NCBI RefSeq assembly: GCF_018812025.1
Contig: NC_063062.1
Span: 37,070,228-37,134,227, forward strand
Source: Megalobrama amblycephala
Taxonomy: Eukaryota > Chordata > Actinopteri > Cypriniformes > Xenocyprididae
DNA: 64,000 nt
Reading direction: 5' to 3'
Made by a program: the position numbers and the translations under genes. Position 1 is the stretch's first letter, and each line of letters opens with the position of its first letter. The notes beneath the pieces are model-generated. The model was given only the letters and a program-made list of their open reading frames with translations, was not told the DNA's origin and ran no database searches. Positions 23,165-35,264 of the stretch are shown piece by piece.

Positions 23165-24559
23165 ATTAAAGCTGCAAGCAGTGATGAAAGGGCCCTCGCA
23201 CCCACGTCACCGGCACGTAGATGTCTTCAGGCCAGGACTCTAATAAAACGTGAAGTTTTAGGCAGATTGGGCATTGTATGCCCAAGTTACAACAACTTCC
23301 TGTTTCATGGCGAAACATCGAAATTTGTCAGGTGACCACACTGATAAAAATTATATGCTTGATTTACTTAAAAAATATAATGAATTCTTTTGCATAATTT
23401 TATTACGTAGATCTAACAAGACTAGTCTTTGTACAAACTACTTAATTTTTCTGTTTGTTGAAATAAAATTTGCACATAAAGTTAACTTAATTTTAGCATT
23501 CAAGACACATTTGACACATTCAAGAACCATTTTCACAACTTTTACAAAATCTTCACTCTGCAAAGTCTCTTTTTGTTAGGCGTTAGCCAGAAGATGGGTA
23601 TATTCCCTTTATGGCATGCCCAAAACAGTTGTTTTTATTATTAAAACAACTTTAATTGTTGTTAGCAGGTCCTCAACCCAAGCACATGTTCTACACTTCA
23701 CCACGATGGTAACCCCAAAACTATTAACATAACAGAAACTTTTAAATACCAACATAATAGAACAGTAAACATTAAAAAGTCTCTCCATTTTCTCATGTTG
23801 CTAAAAACTGCTTAAAATAACAGTTTATTTCAACATTTACACTCCTAGATCAGCCCCTTTGCAAAGCATGATGGGTTGTGAAAGTCTTGTTTGATTGAGT
23901 CCTGGTTGAGTTTACTTGATTGAAACATGTTATTTTAATATGAAAACATCAAGTTAAGTCAAAAAGTAATTGTTTTAAGTCAAATTAACATGAAGCAATT
24001 AAATTTGAACCAGAAACCTAATACAATGGTGTTGAATCAAAATAAGTTGTTTACATAAAGTGAACAGCATCAAAAAATCATTTTTTTGAGTGCATGGACA
24101 TGCCTCAAGATCTTCGCAAAGGCATTTAGATTAGACTGACCAAATTCAATGTTGATCTGATTAAAGCTCTAGGAGGAGTTCATTAAAGTACAATGCCTGG
24201 AAATGGCAAAAACTGCAAAAATTTTGCAGAAAAAATTCAAAATCTCTCACTTCCTGTTGGTTTTCAGATTTTGCTCCAAGAGACTTTTTTGTAGGTATTG
24301 GGCTGTTACATGTGTGTACTGAAATGTATACCTGTATGTGAAATGTAGCACAAAGGGCGCTTCATTTTTTATATGTATGCAGTAGGTGGTGCTATTGAGC
24401 CATTTTGCCACACCTAATTCTGAAACCCATATCAGACGTAAATTTTCACCACCACAGTTTCATGAGTTTTCGAGCATGTTTAGGCCCTCAAAAATGCGAT
24501 AAATTTCGGAGAAGAATAATTGATTGAGCAATTCCTATAGGGTGCTCGGGCCCTAATAA
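23165..24559. repeat. Dispersed repeat family C split by family D
   Basis: The left end is aaagctgcaagcagtgatga and the right end tgctcgggccctaataat, as in a common cyprinid repeat. The body is interrupted at about 23333-24094 by family D, leaving aacatcgaaatttgtcagg on one side and catggacatgcctcaaga on the other. Confidence 0.65.
23333..24094. repeat. Dispersed repeat family D, copy 1
   Basis: About 450 bp (23640-24090) match 31370-31810 closely (shared phrases such as tagcaggtcctcaacccaag and cctttgcaaagcatgatggg). The ends begin CACTGATAAAAA and finish TTTTTTTGAGTG. No coding sequence is recognised. A chance frame of 101 codons covers its left part. Confidence 0.7.
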
Positions 24560-24604
24560 TGTGGTCTGGTGGCTTCAGCTAAAGCATATACCACTGATTA
24601 ACAA

Positions 24605-24695
24605 CCCAGACAGCAACATAGTGTCGGCCCAGATCCGGCCCACATCTGGACCGTGTGGAATCCACATATGGGATCTAGATCTGTTGCTGTCTGGG
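24605..24695. repeat. 91-bp inverted-repeat element (CCCAGACAGCAACA ends)
   Basis: Perfect 14-bp ends CCCAGACAGCAACA / TGTTGCTGTCTGGG enclose a GC-rich centre with further internal symmetry (cagatccggcccacatctgg). A similar element is widespread in fish genomes as I recall. Confidence 0.75.
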
Positions 24696-24889
24696 AACCT
24701 CGCAGCTCACAGTCTGTCTTTAGTGGTTTAGTGTTCAAATCAGTTAAATGGGATTTTTACTTGGTGGCTGGAACCTCAAATTGACCCACCTTTCCACTCT
24801 TTAAAAGTTTTGATACTTTATATTAACATTGAGTAATCATTGTTTTTGTTTCTGTTTCATTTCTCATTTTCAGCAACAAAATTATAATT

Positions 24890-25285
24890 CAGACACTAAA
24901 GCAACAAGAATATGTTCTAAGAACATTTTGCTAACGTTCTGAAAACGTTATTTCTGAATGTTCTCTAAACGTTCAAAACATCCTGTTTTTTTCTTTTTAT
25001 GTTGTAAAGGAAACATTTAATTTTATCATTCTGCAAACGTTACTTTTGAATGTTCTCGGAACGTTCTAAAACAAGTTGTAACATTTAAAAAAAAAAAATG
25101 TTAGATGAACGTCAAACTAAAACGTTTCAGAAAAATAAAATGTATAAATAAAATTTTTGAGCTGACGTTTTAGGAACATTATTAAAGACCAGATAAAGCT
25201 GAACAAATATTTTATTAATGTTAATGGAATAATGTTTGTTCATAACTTTGAGAGAACCTTGCCAGAACGTTCCCTGTTAGCTGGA
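24890..25285. repeat. AACGTT-rich dispersed repeat
   Basis: Repeated words of the type aacgttctgaaaacgtt and gaatgttctc.aacgttc occur, ending near cagaacgttccctgttagct. No clear terminal structure. A known style of fish interspersed repeat. Confidence 0.5.
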
Positions 25286-26159
25286 GTAGAGCTTGTTTGT
25301 CAATGTTGACAGAAGACTAAACCCACAAAAATCATGTGTGAGCTACAAGATAATGAAATATGCCTGACGGGAGACAATCTAACAAACTCTGTTGTACGGA
25401 AAGAAGCAAATGAATGATTTTATACATTGTTTTTGTCTTTTTGCACTCATGTAATTGAAATGTGTTTGGTTTATGTGGGCTTATGTGTTTGCAAACACCA
25501 AATGGTAATATTCAAAAGAGCTGAGCAGCTGAATTATGTCAAAATGTGTGTGTGTGTGAGAGATAGAGATAGAGAGAGAGTGGTCTGTCATTATGTACCT
25601 CGTCCATTACTAAATCCGATGTAGCCGCTCTCTTCACTGTCATTGTGTTGGAAAAAACGAGGGCTGTTTGGAGACACAGGAATGTTGTGTGTGCACTTAG
25701 CTGACCTGTTCAGGATAGAAATGGATGGCATATGGTCAGGGTGGGCAAATTGTGGGCTCTGAGAGTAAAGAATTACATGATTCAAGAAGATATGACAGCA
25801 AAAAGGGAAGAACTGTTGGCGGTGTGAGAGTGCATGTCATTTTGAATAGGCCATTGAGTAAGGATGGGGATTGTGCTCCGAGCCGCTTCACAGCCTCACA
25901 CACCTTCGAGTGTCGAGGAAAGGTCAGGTTCTTTAACATCCGTGCCGAGCTCTCTCTTCTATACAACGACTAAAAGTATCTCACGCTTGCACAGTAAGCA
26001 CATATATTCCCTGCCCTCGATGTCTCCGAAATGGATAGTTTAATAAGGCACAGTTTCTCCCATCAGTTTCTATTACTCCCAACATACAAAAGCAGTGAAA
26101 CAAATAAAAATATATTTTTATTTGCTTATTCAACAACTGTGAAGCACATTTAATGGAAT
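25286..26159. other. Non-coding stretch, nothing recognised
   Basis: A short (GT)n(GA)n run lies at about 25546-25580. Overlapping frames of 76-82 codons on both strands at 25725-25973 resemble no family. Confidence 0.4.
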
Positions 26160-26640
26160 ATTTCACCTAAAAAAAATAAAATAAAAAATAAAAAAAAAAT
26201 GGTGTAAATAATTATTTTTATTTCATTTTCGGGCAGAACATGGTAAGATTTTTGATTTTTTTTGAAAGAAGACTCTTTTGCTCACCAAGGCTGCATTTCA
26301 TCAAAAATACAGTAAAATTTAAAAATAACAATGTAGAATAGCCGTTTTTGTATGTGAATATATGTTAAACTGTAATATATATTTGTGATCAAAGCTGAAT
26401 TTTCAGCATCATTACTCCAGTCTTCAGTGTCACATGATCCTTCAGAAATCATTCTGATATGATGATTTGATGCTCAAGAAACATGTATGATTATTATCAA
26501 TGTTGTAAACAGTGGAAACTGTGATACATTTTATTTCACAGGATTCTTTGATGAATAAAAAGTTGAAAAGAACAACATTTGTTTATATAGAATCTGTAAC
26601 ATTCTAAATGTCTTTACTGTCACTTTTGATCAATTTAATG
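26160..26640. repeat. Diverged relative of the 50.8 kb fold-back MITE
   Basis: It shares tgctcaccaaggctgcattt, ccagtcttcagtgtcacatg and gatccttcagaaatcattct with 50840-51080 and, inverted, with 51450-51620. Only one arm is seen here. Confidence 0.75.
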
Positions 26641-26670
26641 CATTATTATATGGTGTTATGTATAATATCT

Positions 26671-27220
26671 ATTATAGGATTAGATGACTTTAAAATTTAC
26701 TCACTCCCATGTCATCCAAGATGTTCATGTCTTTCTTTCTTCAGGTGAAAAGAAATGAAGGTTTTTGAGGAAAACATTCCAGGATTTTTTTGATTTAGTC
26801 TTTGACATTCGCTTTGTAAACACTGGATCTGTACTTCCGTCTACGTCACACGTGACCTTTCCAACATGATTACGTCATGCGTGGAGCATCACAGAGCAGT
26901 GCAAGACGAGCATTTGTCGTTAAAAAGTATATCATTTTGATTTATTTTTTTAGAAAATGAGTGATGGTTTCTCTAGATTAGACTCTTATTCCTCGTCTGG
27001 GATCATGTAGAGCTCTTTGAAGCTGCACTGAAACACATTTGGACCTTCAACCCGTTGAACCCCAGTGAAGTCCACTATATGGAGAAAAATCCTGGAATGT
27101 TTTCCTCAAAAACCTTCATTTCTTTTCCACTGAAGAAAGAAAGACATGAACATCTTGGATGACATGAGGGTGAGTAAATTATCAGGACATTTTAATTCTG
27201 AAGTCAACTAATCCTATAAT
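26671..27220. mobile_element. MITE with long inverted ends (ATTATAGGATTAG)
   Basis: The left arm 26671-26790 and the right arm 27090-27220 are inverted copies (tcatccaagatgttcatgtc and gaaggtttttgaggaaaaca occur in both). The outermost ATTATAGGATTAG is mirrored exactly at 27208-27220. It is 550 bp and non-coding. Confidence 0.85.
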
Positions 27221-28080
27221 ATGTCATCATATTGTATATTTTAGTAATGACAGTTATATACATCAGACACTAGCTAGTGAGGCAGCATATAGAGATGATT
27301 CTTTAGAGACTTTTGCTCTACCCCGCTGGTTCATTCTGTATTTTTGCAGTGGCGATGAAGGACTTCCTGTGCATGAAAGACGTTTATCCCTATGTAAATA
27401 TCTTGTTTGTGTGGTGCTTAGCTAATATGAGCTAAATTAGGCCCGAGGCAGGTGAGTCTGACTCACGGTGTCTCAGTCATGCTTTCCTCTGCGTCTGAGG
27501 TGAGAGCACAGCTGTGTGTTCAAGAGCGTTCCTCAGTTTCATGTCTTGCGTTTTGCAGAAGCTCGGCACCTACTGTTGACACTGTTTGTACGCACGCGGC
27601 GTGTGAAAGATGCTCACCTCTGATCTCTGCTCTCGGGGCGCTGCAGGATGACGCAAAATCATAGATACACACACACACACGGAGACACACACACACAAAG
27701 CAGACATATTCGTCTAAACACACTTAAAAGACATGTTGATTTTGTGCGAGCACATGCTGAGTGTAACGATTTCACCCTTGGCCTTCTTTCTAAACACATC
27801 ATGGGAGTAAACAGTGTCAGAATCAGTCGTGCTCGGTCTCGTCTCTGCTTTTGCATTTAATGTAAATTCATCATCCAGTTCTTTTCATGTTCTCTTTGGT
27901 TCCGGATTGGAGGCATAAGGAAAACCATATTACTTTATCAAGAAACCAATACTATAATGTTAAAGTTTGTTAAAATTCTACTTTTTCAAAATTCAAATCA
28001 GAGTTTCATTAAATATATACAGATTTTTTATATAATTTTACATTGATAATTAATTTGTGCTAACTACAATAATACAGTAA
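27221..28080. other. Non-coding stretch, nothing recognised
   Basis: A (CA)n-type tract lies at about 27665-27697. Small overlapping frames on both strands at 27450-27860 look like chance frames in a less AT-rich patch. Confidence 0.4.
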
Positions 28081-28179
28081 AAAGCATATTTTATTATTTC
28101 ATTGCTTGCATTATTGCACTATTTTTTAATATTAAAAATAGTGCAATAATGCAAGCAATGAAATAATGAAATATGCTTT
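28081..28179. repeat. Near-perfect 99-bp palindrome
   Basis: A left arm of 46 bases and its inverse differ at one position, separated by a loop of about 7 bases around TAATATTA. The arm contains ATTGCTTGCATTATTGCAC. It abuts the (TA)n(GT)n tract at 28180. Confidence 0.93.
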
Positions 28180-28286
<107 letters not shown>

Positions 28287-28417
28287 TGATCATTGTTATT
28301 TCAATATTCATTATTTACTGTTATTTTATTTATTAATCTATTATTTTCATATTTACAGTTTTTCATTTTTATTTCATGTTTTTATTTCTATTTAGCTTTA
28401 AATATTTTTATTTATTT

Positions 28418-28890
28418 ATGTAACATATTGTAACATATCATTAACATAAAACATACTGTAGCGTGCATAACATTAAAATATCATATAATGTAACATAACA
28501 TAAACATACTGTAACACAACAATAGAACATAAACTTAACATAACAACATAAACATATAACAACTATAACACAACAAATATACTGTAACATAACATTAACA
28601 TAACAATGTAACATAACATAAATATGTAACACTGTAACATTATCATAATAGAACTGACTGTAACATAACATTAACATAACACATAACACAACAATAATAT
28701 AACAACATAACATAAACATGACTTAACCTATAATGTGACATAAAATTAACATAACATACTGTAACATAACATTAACAAACCATATTGTAACAACATGTGC
28801 ATAACATTAAAATAACATATAGTGTAAAATAACATAAACATAACATACTGTAACATAACAATAAACATAAACATAACGTAAACATTAAAA
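28418..28890. repeat. TAACATA-type satellite, block 1
   Basis: Irregular repeats of TAACATAACA, AACATACTGTAACA and AACATAAACA words. The anchor word cataaacatgacttaaccta lies at 28711-28730. The minus-strand frames (Cys, Tyr, Val and Leu rich) are translations of the repeat. Confidence 0.9.
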
Positions 28891-29984
28891 TTGTAAAATT
28901 TTAATTTTAATTTTAGCTTTAGAGTAATTGTACATCATGTGCGTCAGGCTCATCATTTTCTTAATCTTTTGTTTTTAAGGAGGCAATCCATTTACTTGAG
29001 TAAACAGCCCTGAATACATCCAGATCTCATGCACACAGACTTTTAAATTTATACCAAAAATAAATAAATAAATAAAATAGAAAGAAAACGACCCATCTGA
29101 GCCTTGGCGGTCACTTTCGCTCCAGCGAACTAAGACAACGGAAGCACGGAGATCATAATGAGAATAACGACAGTGTCACCAGACGGAAAGGAATGGCGTG
29201 AAAAATGGAATAGCATGTGGCAAAGGGAGAGAGAGCAAGAAAAAGATGAGCGTGAGCAGGAAGCATGCGGGAATAGAGAGAGAGAGAAAGAGAGGAGCTG
29301 ACAGTAAACCCTGTAAATCCACTGGGCTTTTCAGATGCAGACGCAGAGCAGAAGAGACAACGGCTTTAGGGGCCAGAGAGCAATGGTCAGAATACCAGAG
29401 AGAGGGGAAAATAGAGGTGGACTATAAGAGAGAGAGGGAGAAAGAGAGAGAGAGTTAAATAAAGAAGGTGGCAGAGGAGGCAAACAGGCTGGAGCTGTCA
29501 AGAATGTGCTGTCTGGAGATTAAAATCAGGGGCTATTTAAAGAAGACCAGCATGCAAAACATGCATTCCCCCTCATACATACAAATAAACATACGCACAT
29601 ACGGAATGAACACTCAGACATCTTCAGCAACAGTCGGCTTAGAACAGATAAACTCACATATAGACGCTTGAATATTTTCCTGCATCAACATACAAAGGAT
29701 ATCAAAATATGCTGACAGTGATTTGACAGTCGACACAAAACAGCAAATGCAATTCATTTTTCTTCTGTGACACATTCCTGAGTGTTCATGCCAGTCGATG
29801 AGTAATTGATTTTATCCGTGGGCTCACGTAGTGAAGAAAAAAATCACAAATGAGATCTTTCTAATGTCTCAATTATTTTAAGTTATTAGACAGAAAACTG
29901 AGATTAAAATGAGATGTTTACTGAAGCCTAATGTTCCTCAGATAATTCTCTCTTGAGAAAAAGAACAGTAGTCTCAAAAGTGTA
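28891..29984. other. Non-coding stretch with a purine-rich segment
   Basis: GA-rich sequence (many GAGAGAG words) runs at about 29194-29460. The frame of 86 codons at 29198-29458 is Arg/Lys/Glu-rich because of this composition and is not accepted as a gene. Confidence 0.5.
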
Positions 29985-30880
29985 CATTACACATTACAAC
30001 ATATAACACAGTGTAACATAACTTATAGCATTAACAAAACAGCATAAATATAAAACAACTGTAACAAAAACAACATAAGCATATGTAACGAAGGCCAGCT
30101 AATAGTTGCTGTGTGAGTAAACCTCACTCCTCTGATCTCAAGAGATGCTCTAGCGACTGACGCTAGAGGTTGCAGCCTTTAGCCTCCTTGTTAAATCATC
30201 CGACTCCCACGCCCGAGGACCGCGCAGAGCGGGGCGAGTAGGACCTGGGTAGAGGGGTTACACATATAACACTGAAACATTTACATAACATTCAAATAAC
30301 ATATAATGTAACATAACATACTGTAACATAACAAAAGAACATAAACTTAACATAACATAATCATATAACAGCTATAACACAACAAACATATTGTAACATA
30401 ACATAAACATAACGATGTAACATAACATAAATTATGCATAATTGCATGCAACTAACCCTAAACCAAACCATCATCCTAACCCCTAACCCTATAGTAAGTA
30501 CATGCCGTTAATTATTATTACACAGCACTTAAATATGCATAATTACATTGTAACACGGACACCTTAAAATAAAGTGTAACCTAACAAGATAGCATAAACA
30601 TGACTTAACCTATTATGTAACATAATATTAACATAATGTAACATAACAAACTATATCATTAATATAACAGAACATACTGTAACAAAATGTACATAACATT
30701 AAAATAACACATAATGTAATGTAACAAACATAGCATGCTGTAGCATAACAATATAACATGAACTTAACATATCAACATAAACATAACACACATTTAACAG
30801 TTATAACACAACAAACATACCGTAACATAATAATAACAGAACTTGCTGTAACATAACATTAACATAACAAATAACTCTTT
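29985..30880. repeat. TAACATA-type satellite, block 2
   Basis: Same words as block 1, interrupted by a tRNA-like cassette at 30084-30262 and by a MITE-like piece at about 30450-30590 (ends in ttaaaataaagtgtaacc). The anchor phrase (cataaacatgacttaacc) lies at about 30593-30610. Confidence 0.88.
30084..30262 (+). repeat. tRNA-like (SINE-like) cassette, copy 1
   Basis: It is GC-richer than its surroundings and bounded by TGTAAC (30084-30089) and GTTACA (30257-30262). It contains gaggttgcagcctttagcct and atccgactcccacgc, the latter like a tRNA anticodon-arm region. The B box is degraded in this copy. It shares its core with 33130-33258. Confidence 0.6.
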
Positions 30881-30884
30881 GAAC

Positions 30885-31811
30885 AAACATAAAAAAATCA
30901 TGGAAAGGATTTCCACATTTGCTTTATTTCAGCATTATGCAATTCTGTTATTCCAATTTAGTGTACTTACATTGGGTCAACTTAATTTATTAAGGTTGAT
31001 TCAACTTATTTACTATGGTTGGGCACAGCTTAATTTAATTTAATAATGTCAGCCCAACTAATTTGCAATGTTTTGGAAAATAAATAAAAAACAAAAATAA
31101 ATTGTTTTCATATACATTGTTTTTTACAATTAATTCTTCTTGTTTAATTTTGTGATTTATATAACTTTTGTGATTTTCTGTGTTAGAAATCTAGATGTGA
31201 TACTGGATTCATCCTAAAATGCCTTAACCAAAAATATTGTAAAGCCTAAATTGATCAAAAGTCCTTTGGTGGCAATGGTTTTACAATCAACATAGGCTTA
31301 CAATGCTTTTGGGAAATGCAACTCAGAGCACTATCACACTGATTACTTTCTTATTAAAGTCATTTGAAAGTTTGTTAGCAGGTCCTCAACCCAAGCACAA
31401 GTGCAACAATTCACCACAATGGTAACCCTAAAACTATTAATTAACAGAAACTTTTAAATACCAACATAATAGAAAAGTAAACATTAAAAAGTCTTTCCAT
31501 TTTCTCATCTTCCTAAAAACTGCTTAAAATAACACTTTATTTCAACATTTACACTCCTAGTTCAGCCCCTTTGCAAAGCATGATGGGAAGTGAAAATCCT
31601 GTTTGATTGAGTCCTGGTTGGGTTTACTTGATTGAAACATGTTAATCCAATATGAAAACATCAAGTTCAGTCAAAGAGTAATCGTTTCAAGTCAATTTAA
31701 CATGACTCAATCACATTTAAACCAGAAACCTGATACAATGGTGTTGAATCAAAATAAATTGTTTAAATAAACTGAACAGCATCAAAAAATCTTCTTTTTT
31801 TTGTTGAGTGT
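30885..31811. repeat. Dispersed repeat family D, copy 2
   Basis: The stretch 31370-31810 matches copy 1 (23640-24090) at roughly nine bases in ten by eye, and ends TTTTTTTGTTGAGTG directly against satellite sequence at 31811. The left boundary is uncertain. The copy interrupts the TAACATA satellite and so was inserted after that satellite existed. Confidence 0.65.
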
Positions 31812-33375
31812 AACATATAACACAATAATATAACAAAATAACATAAACATGACTTATAATGTAGCATAATATAAACATAAAATTAATATAATGTAACACA
31901 TAACAAACTATAAAATTAACATAGAACATACTGTAACAACATTTACATAACGTTAAAATTACATAATGTAACATAACATAAACATCATATTGTATCATAA
32001 TATAACATACATGCAAAATAACAACATACACATAACCATATAGCAGCTATAACACAACAAACATACTGTAACATAACATAAACAACAATGTAACAACAAA
32101 TATGTAACACTGTAATATCATAACATAACACTGTAACAACATATAAAACAACAATAAAACAACATAACATAAACTGACTAACATAAAATGACATAAAATA
32201 ACCTATAATGTAACATAATATAGACAAAAATAACATAATGTAACACATAACAAACTATAACATCAACACAACAGAACATACTGTAACATAAAATTAACAT
32301 AAAACATACTGTAACAACATGCACATAACATTAAAATAAGATTGTGTAACATAAACATAACAATGGAGCTTAAAGTTAACATAACAACATAAACATAAAC
32401 ATATAACAACTGTAAAACAACAAACATACTGTAACATAATATAAACGTTACAATGTAACAACATACATACACAACACTGTAACATTATCATAACAGAACT
32501 TACTGTAACACAACATATAAAACAATATAACAACATAACATAAACATGACAACCTATAATGTAACACAATAGACAAAAGTAACATAATGTAACACATAAC
32601 AAACTATAGCATCAACACAACAGAACATACTGTAACATAACATTAACATAAAACATGCTGTAACAAAATGCACATAACATTAAAATAAGATAATGTAACA
32701 TAACAAATATATAACAATAGAACCTAAAGTTAACATAACAACATAAACATAACAAACACATAACAGCTATAACACAACAAACATACTGTAACATAATATA
32801 AACATTACAATGTAACAGCATAAATATATAACACTGTAACATAATCATAACAGAACTTACTGTAACACAACACTTAACACAACAATATAACAGCAAAACA
32901 AACATGACTTAACCTATAATGTAACATAATATAAACATAACATTAACATAATGTAACACATAAACTATAACATTAACATAACAATAAAATAACAATGTAA
33001 CAACATAAACATAGCATACTGTAACATAACAATAGAACATAAACTTAACAAAAAACATAAAAATGTAACATAACATGAATATGTAACACTATAACAGAAC
33101 TTACTGTAGCATAACATATAACACAACAATAACTCTGATCTCAAGAAATGCTCTAGTTACTGAGGTTGCAGCCTTTAGCCTTCTTGTTAGAGCATCTGAC
33201 TCCCATGCGGACGGGCCCGGGTTCGCGTCCTGCTTAGGTGCGAACTGGAGGGGCTACAATAACATAAACATGACTTAATCTATAGTGTAGCATAAAATAA
33301 ACATAGCATTAACAATGTAACATAACTTAACATTACATAATAAACATATAATGTAACATATAACTAATGACAACA
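31812..33375. repeat. TAACATA-type satellite, block 3, with a period of about 350-365 bp
   Basis: The word TATAATG (or TATAGTG) after the cataaacatgac phrase recurs at 31855, 32204, 32555, 32915 and 33281, giving steps of 349, 351, 360 and 366 bp. Between anchors the same ordered sub-words recur (caaactata, acagaacatactgtaac, caacaaacatactgtaac, tcataacagaacttactg). This is a higher-order repeat built from short TAACA-type words. The minus-strand frames of 70-104 codons are artefacts of it. Confidence 0.88.
33130..33258 (+). repeat. tRNA-like (SINE-like) cassette, copy 2
   Basis: It contains an A-box-like TAGCCTTCTTG at 33176-33186 and a good B-box match GGTTCGCGTCC at 33220-33230, with an anticodon-arm-like gactcccatgc between. 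Together these look like an RNA polymerase III internal promoter of tRNA origin (inference). There is no clear cloverleaf acceptor stem, so it is not called a tRNA gene. It sits in the last period of the satellite. Confidence 0.6.
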
Positions 33376-35028
33376 AAACAAAGCCGATACTTCACGGAAA
33401 TATAGTTGAGATCTCCATTAAAGAGCTGTGAAAGAGAAACCTCTGAGCAATAACATTTTCCTCAGGGTTGGACTGGCCTTTTTTCTTCTAAGGGACGTGG
33501 AGGCTGAACATCAAGTTCACCCTTAAAGTGTCTTGACGTATCCAAGGTTAACACTTATTTTTCCAATCTATCATTATTTGCCATTATTGCTGTAACCTTT
33601 ATTGCATTATTGTTAACCTGCATTAAAATAATGCATTAACTATTGGCAAGATTTTTAAAAAGGCTGCATTGTAACAGCAGCCAAAAAACAATGGCTGAAC
33701 AGTTATTTGGCTAATGGTTAATGATATTTTCCTCACCCATGCTGACTTGATGATGTTAGCTGAAAAAGAAAAACCAAACCGACCCAGTTAGTACATTTTT
33801 ATGAAAATTTGTGAAGAAACTTTGGAATAACATGCACTGATGATTGTTCACAATAAGACCAGCAACATGCAAAATATGGTGAATTTTGATTTCAAGTTGA
33901 CTCGATTCTTGTCAAGTGTTGTTTCTGTGATAAGTTGAAAGATAGATCATGTTTCCATGGGAATCCCAGAGTGTCGAATGACATGCATGAGATCATCCTT
34001 CTTACCTTGTGCAAAAATCATGTACCGTAAAATAGCATCACTATACCTCACTTAACTTCAATCTCATACACAATTAAATTACCATAGACAGCAAATATGA
34101 GTTAAGGCAGTAATTTTCTATCAGCTGCCTGGTTAGCACTAGGAAGCGCTTGGGTGTGTTGTGTTGCAAGTGGATGTCTGTTTATCACAGCTGACATAAG
34201 GCATAAACCTTAATTCTTTGATATTCTTTTGAGATATTCTTTAGAGCTCTTTGTGTTGTGTTCCCATCTCTTGTTCTGCAGTTTTTAATGCTGATTGGTT
34301 ACATGTTTGTTGTTGGTGTCGGCCCGACTAACTTCCAAACAGTGTATCTGAAATAATGCTGAGTCCACCTTTAAACCTGTGCATTACCAAAGAAAACAAC
34401 ATGCAGTGAAGTCTCTGTTAGAAAACAGATGTACGTGTCCTGACTTGTTTGCAGATTTTGACACTGGTCTGTCTCTCACTCCGGCCGTGTGGTTTAGGAG
34501 CAATCTTTTTGAAAGCTGCAGCTTAAATTGCATAAACAAAAAAAATGTTTCAACAATTTAAAAAACAACTCAGGTATTCTGTACATGAACAGAACTATTG
34601 TTTAGAGTAATTTAGGGGGTTCAGTCCAGCGTTTAAGGCAAGACTCTAAAGAAAAAACACAAAACAAAAACAAAAAAAACAATGTTTTTCATGCACTGGT
34701 CAATTTTGAGATTTTGCTTCCATCTCCTTTCAGACTAGTGGAAAGAAAACATCCCAAATGAATGAAAACATCCCAAATTTAAGTGTTTATTTTATTGCAC
34801 TTGCTCTATTTGCATCTGTAGATTTCACATACACTACAGTATACATATCTTTAAGGGCTGTTTTCTCAAATTATTTTTGAGATTTTTTTAGTCAGAAATC
34901 TCAGTTTCAAAAGCACCTGCATACACTAAACTGCACAGTTCATCCAGCTATCCAATGTTCAGATTTATGTCTTGGAAATATATGCAAATTTGTGCATATT
35001 TAATTACATAATGTCTGATTTGCATATA
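33376..35028. other. Non-coding stretch, nothing recognised
   Basis: AT-rich sequence with no gene or terminal-repeat element that I can support. Confidence 0.45.
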
Positions 35029-35171
35029 ATATTTTTCTCGTGGTCACGAGTTAAATGTGTAAACAATCTGCGTGACCATAGCAACCTGGAATTATCAGAA
35101 ATGGATAAGACCATAATAATATTTATTTTTTAATTAAGAATGAAAAATAAGGGTGTAATTAAGGAATGATT

Positions 35172-35264
<93 letters not shown>

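Noticed and set aside
29198..29458. Arg/Lys-rich 86-codon frame
   Set aside because: Produced by a purine-rich GA tract. No start context or domain.
30455..30492. Telomere-like CCCTAA words (also near 18075 and 40530)
   Set aside because: Short, irregular and located inside MITE sequences that naturally contain ctaaccctaacc. Not an interstitial telomere array.
28441..32905. Minus-strand frames of 69-104 codons rich in Cys, Tyr, Val, Met and Leu, membrane-like in look
   Set aside because: Translations of the TAACATA satellite. The shared look of the frames comes from the shared repeat.
33160..33245. True tRNA gene (Gly-like anticodon arm)
   Set aside because: A/B-box-like words are present, but no consistent acceptor stem or full cloverleaf was found. 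SINE-like origin is more likely.
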